Shown here piece by piece: positions 61,863-64,000 of a stretch of DNA of 64,000 nt; position 1 is the stretch's first letter, and every line of letters begins with the position of its first letter. Origin of the DNA: an uncultured Acetatifactor sp. (GTDB taxonomy: Bacteria; Bacillota; Clostridia; Lachnospirales; Lachnospiraceae); NCBI GenBank assembly GCA_934436245.1, contig CAKSAM010000005.1, positions 59,405 through 123,404 of the forward strand, written 5' to 3'. A program made the position numbers and the translations under genes. The notes below the pieces were generated by a model. The model worked only from the letters and a program-made list of their open reading frames with translations, was not told where the DNA came from and did no database searches.

Positions 61863-63044
61863 TTATTTTTCCATGTTTTTTATTGGAAAGCTCACCTGCC
61901 AGCTGCCTTTGTGGAAGCCTTCCGACACCACAAAATTCCCATACAACCGATAATTCTGTAATTCTTTCTGTGGGATCAGAAATACGGAATCTCTGTAATC
62001 AATTCGTTTCTTACCACTTCCCTCATAGAAGCTGACACTTCCCACTTCCTGCAGCATCTCCCCTGCTTCATTTTGCAGGAAAAAGGAACCATGATTGTCA
62101 TTATTCAAGGAATTTTCCACTGCGTATTGGATATGTAATTTCCCCTCAATATATCCGATACCGGTAAGCTTCACACCCTCCACCGGGAAATCCGGAGCCG
62201 CAGACTGCGGCTCCAGCACAGGATAGGATTCTGACATATCCGTCACAAGTCCACTGTGTCCTGTCATAGTTCCCCCATTGGCAGGGCTGTCAACGTATTG
62301 GTATTGTGCATCTGTTACTTGTGTCAGATTCACGGGAATCTCTATATTTTCGTAGTTCTGCCTACGACTGAGATATCCCCCTACGGAAAATGTCAGCTTC
62401 TCTCCATCGATTTTCCGGCCTTCCTCCTGCGTCACGGTGACAAGATAAGTAAGTATGCCACTCTCCGGATCATATCCCACCTTCCGGCAGTTCCCTATGG
62501 CACTGTACGGCATATGAATAGAATAGCTGTCATAGAGATCCGTGGTCTCGTCCAGCCGGTCTCCTTCCAGATCCTGTAAGGTAATGTAAATATCCGCTGT
62601 CTCGTCATGCGTATATGCCGCTACCACCTCCATGCGGATGCCGTCATACTCATCTGACAGCTGTACCGGTTGGTAGAACTGCGCCACTGCCGGAGATACC
62701 AGATACATCAGCTCATAGATCATTGGAAAAGTTCCGGCCAGCACCGGGAGACTTACGTTTATGACAAGCAGCAATCCTGCTGCCACAGCGATTCCTCTGC
62801 CCCATCGTCTGTTATGGTTCTGCTTGCCCTGTATCTTGTTTTCCTGTATCTTGTTTTCCCGTATTTTGTTTTCCCGTACCTTGTTATTCCGCTTTTTGTG
62901 CCATTTCGCTGATTCTTCTGCCCCGGAGATTCCTGATGCCTCTGTTACTTTCGAAGCCTCTGTAAGCAGTCTCGAAAGCAGCTCTTCGGACGGCTGTACC
63001 TTTTCATTCCATTCCCGATACGTATCCTTAAATCGCATAGTCAT
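61863..63044 (-). CDS. DUF4179-type anti-sigma factor
   Basis: 393-residue membrane protein paired with an ECF sigma factor. The cytoplasmic N-terminus is about 80 residues with a 5-residue tandem repeat (ENKIR/ENKIQ, coded by 15-bp repeats near 62829-62890). One helix (GIAVAAGLLLVINVSLPVLAG) at about 85-105 is followed by the DUF4179 domain (YELMYLVSPAVAQFYQPVQLS; DGIRMEVVAAYTHDETADIYIT) and a C-terminal domain, all outside the cell. The start overlaps the sigma gene by 17 bases. In the family the N-terminus holds the sigma factor until an external signal releases it. Confidence 0.88.
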   Translation of the reverse strand: MTMRFKDTYREWNEKVQPSEELLSRLLTEASKVTEASGISGAEESAKWHKKRNNKVRENKIRENKIQENKIQGKQNHNRRWGRGIAVAAGLLLVINVSLPVLAGTFPMIYELMYLVSPAVAQFYQPVQLSDEYDGIRMEVVAAYTHDETADIYITLQDLEGDRLDETTDLYDSYSIHMPYSAIGNCRKVGYDPESGILTYLVTVTQEEGRKIDGEKLTFSVGGYLSRRQNYENIEIPVNLTQVTDAQYQYVDSPANGGTMTGHSGLVTDMSESYPVLEPQSAAPDFPVEGVKLTGIGYIEGKLHIQYAVENSLNNDNHGSFFLQNEAGEMLQEVGSVSFYEGSGKKRIDYRDSVFLIPQKELQNYRLYGNFVVSEGFHKGSWQVSFPIKNMEK

Positions 63045-63498
63045 CACCCAGCACCTCCTTCAGCATTGCTCTCGCTCTTGTCAACTGTGTCCGTATCGTG
63101 GATTCCTTCCTATGAAGCAAGCCTGCGATCTGTGCCACCGACATTTCTTCATAATAAAATAAATGAATGACCTGCCGGTATTTCTCAGGTAGTTTTTGCA
63201 ATTCCCGATAAAGCAGTTGATCCTCCTTTTCTTCAAACGGAATCTCCTCTGTCAGTTCTCCCACCTTCCGTCTCCAGGCAGAGCGCAACAGCGAATTGCA
63301 GCAATTTACAGTCACCCGCAGCAGCCATGCCTTGCAATGCTCCGGGGAAGTAAATTCCGGTGCCTTATGTAAAAAACGTAAAAATACCTCCTGTGTGACC
63401 TCCTCTGCATCCTCCCGTCTGCCCATCCGGGCAAAAGCCAGCCGGTATACCGTCTTATAGTACTCCCGGATCACTTCCTCTGCCGTCTTTCTCTCCAT
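63028..63498 (-). CDS. ECF-type RNA polymerase sigma factor
   Basis: 156 residues. Region 2 is EEVIREYYKTVYRLAFARMGRREDAEEVTQEVFLRF, and region 4 is LPEKYRQVIHLFYYEEMSVAQIAGLLHRKESTIRTQLTRARAML, with the usual helix-turn-helix. It is coupled to a DUF4179 anti-sigma gene downstream. Target promoters are unknown; autoregulation is usual in the family. Confidence 0.94.
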   Translation of the reverse strand: MERKTAEEVIREYYKTVYRLAFARMGRREDAEEVTQEVFLRFLHKAPEFTSPEHCKAWLLRVTVNCCNSLLRSAWRRKVGELTEEIPFEEKEDQLLYRELQKLPEKYRQVIHLFYYEEMSVAQIAGLLHRKESTIRTQLTRARAMLKEVLGDDYAI

Positions 63499-63542
63499 CT
63501 TCCCTCTCCTGTATCTTCCTGACGAGGCTTTCGTTCCAAGCC

Positions 63543-63805
63543 TTATACTTATGATGCCAGGGTCAGAAGGTCTAAGCCCACATGAGCTTGCTCATAAGTG
63601 GGTGAAAGACCTTAGGACCCGCCCCGATATGAGCATAAAAGTGGGATGATAATCCCACGATATGCGAATATTGGGGAGGGTGCTATGTGCCAGTGGCACA
63701 TGTCTAGCACGGACCGAAGCGGAGCGGAGACGTGGGAGTGCATAGCACGGAGCAATCCGTAGGCATCAAAGTCGGGGGCTTTTGACCCCGACATCATACT
63801 TATAA
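63543..63805 (+). repeat. R2 repeat family, full-length copy with terminal inverted repeats
   Basis: 263 bp. The left end TTATACTTATGATGCCAGGGTC and the inverse of the right end TTATAAGTATGATGTCGGGGTC agree at 18 of 22 bases. Inside are a long stem GGGTC.AGAAGGTCT / AGACCTT.AGGACCC, a TGGGA/TCCCA hairpin, the palindrome ATGTGCCAGTGGCACAT within GTGCTA/TAGCAC, the hairpin CGGAGCAATCCG, and a final GTCGGGG/CCCCGAC stem. There is no credible ORF, so it is a non-autonomous element or a structured RNA. Confidence 0.75.
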
Positions 63806-63851
63806 TACGTTTGGGCAGATAAAAAAGCTACATTCCGTTATTACACTTCCA

Positions 63852-64000
63852 TCAATCTTCGATCAATCCTTTTTTCTTCCATGCTCCGCTCCGCCAGCGC
63901 AGCAGCATGCCGACCGCACGGCTGCATTCATCTGCTGTCAGACCGATATAAGCACCCACTACTGCCAGATGCAGCTGTATCCCCAGCAGATACGTTCCTC
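63852..64000 (-). CDS. C-terminal end of a MATE family transporter (cut by window edge)
   Basis: The last 49 codons read GTYLLGIQLHLAVVGAYIGL, then TADECSRAVGMLLRWRSGAWKKKGLIED and a TGA stop. The final helix followed by RxxxxxRWRSGxWK is the usual MATE C-terminus. It would be the fourth MATE of the window. The rest lies beyond the right edge. Confidence 0.75.
   Translation of the reverse strand, partial: GTYLLGIQLHLAVVGAYIGLTADECSRAVGMLLRWRSGAWKKKGLIED

Noticed and set aside
63612..63797. 61-codon minus frame inside the R2 repeat
   Set aside because: No ribosome site; it is explained by the structured repeat, and the related copy at 34210 does not keep the frame.

Overview
The window looks like a chromosome segment of a gut-type Lachnospiraceae bacterium (Clostridium cluster XIVa). 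This is inferred from the moderate GC, the strong AAGGAGG-type ribosome sites, the Gram-positive central gene block uvrC-hprK-glk-murB-rapZ-whiA-crh, the Amt-PII fusion, LacI and YesM/YesN regulators, GH28 and GH2 enzymes, and many MATE transporters. No species can be named from the sequence alone. Most genes lie on the minus strand in short, tightly coupled operons.

Layout. 1-1867: partial sugar-binding lipoprotein divergent from a LacI regulator, with a CG-centred palindrome in front of each. 1938-8123: polysaccharide deacetylase, then a zinc-ribbon membrane protein with tandem repeats coupled to an ABC exporter. 8283-15761: aldo/keto reductase, MATE, Amt-PII fusion with a hairpin-rich leader, a DUF3990/DUF3791-like pair, acetyltransferase and cyclophilin. 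15845-23443: a carbohydrate locus of GH28, two permeases and binding protein, divergent from a YesM/YesN-type two-component system; this resembles pectin-oligosaccharide systems. 23994-33860: housekeeping block (fba, lipid kinase, Crh-like HPr, whiA, rapZ, murB, glk, hprK, uvrC, ACT protein). 34367-40838: ftsH, a nagA remnant, DUF1846 and pyrG. 40990-50085: a U32-like protein, an HD-GYP protein coupled to a truncated MreB-like protein, lipoproteins, a decayed Rpn nuclease, large membrane proteins and a XRE/DUF2975 pair. 50257-57688: second GH28, MATE, beta-glucuronidase, aldose epimerase and MATE. 57751-64000: TatD, the tRNA-Lys/toxin region, a metal-type permease with a Fur-family regulator, an ECF sigma/anti-sigma pair and the end of another MATE.

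Most notable system. At 58668-59010 and 59463-59802 lie two homologous cassettes of about 340 bp. Each has a sigma-A promoter, a 28-29 codon hydrophobic peptide gene, a bidirectional terminator and a convergent antisense promoter. In each, a direct repeat of 13-15 bp occurs once over the peptide start region and once in the antisense RNA. That is the architecture of the Fst/par type I toxin-antitoxin family. The repeat sequence differs between the cassettes while the layout is kept, which suggests two insulated modules. Each cassette begins at the end of a 3' half of a tRNA-Lys(CTT)-like gene broken at the anticodon loop, next to an intact tRNA-Lys.

Two dispersed intergenic repeat families were also found by eye. 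R1 has (G)TAACTATTCAGA ends and covarying internal hairpins, with at least six copies. R2 is about 260 bp with terminal inverted repeats near TTATACTTATGATG, in one full and two partial copies. Several copies start at a stop codon or sit inside promoter-gene gaps. All assignments rest on reading the sequence; no database search was possible.
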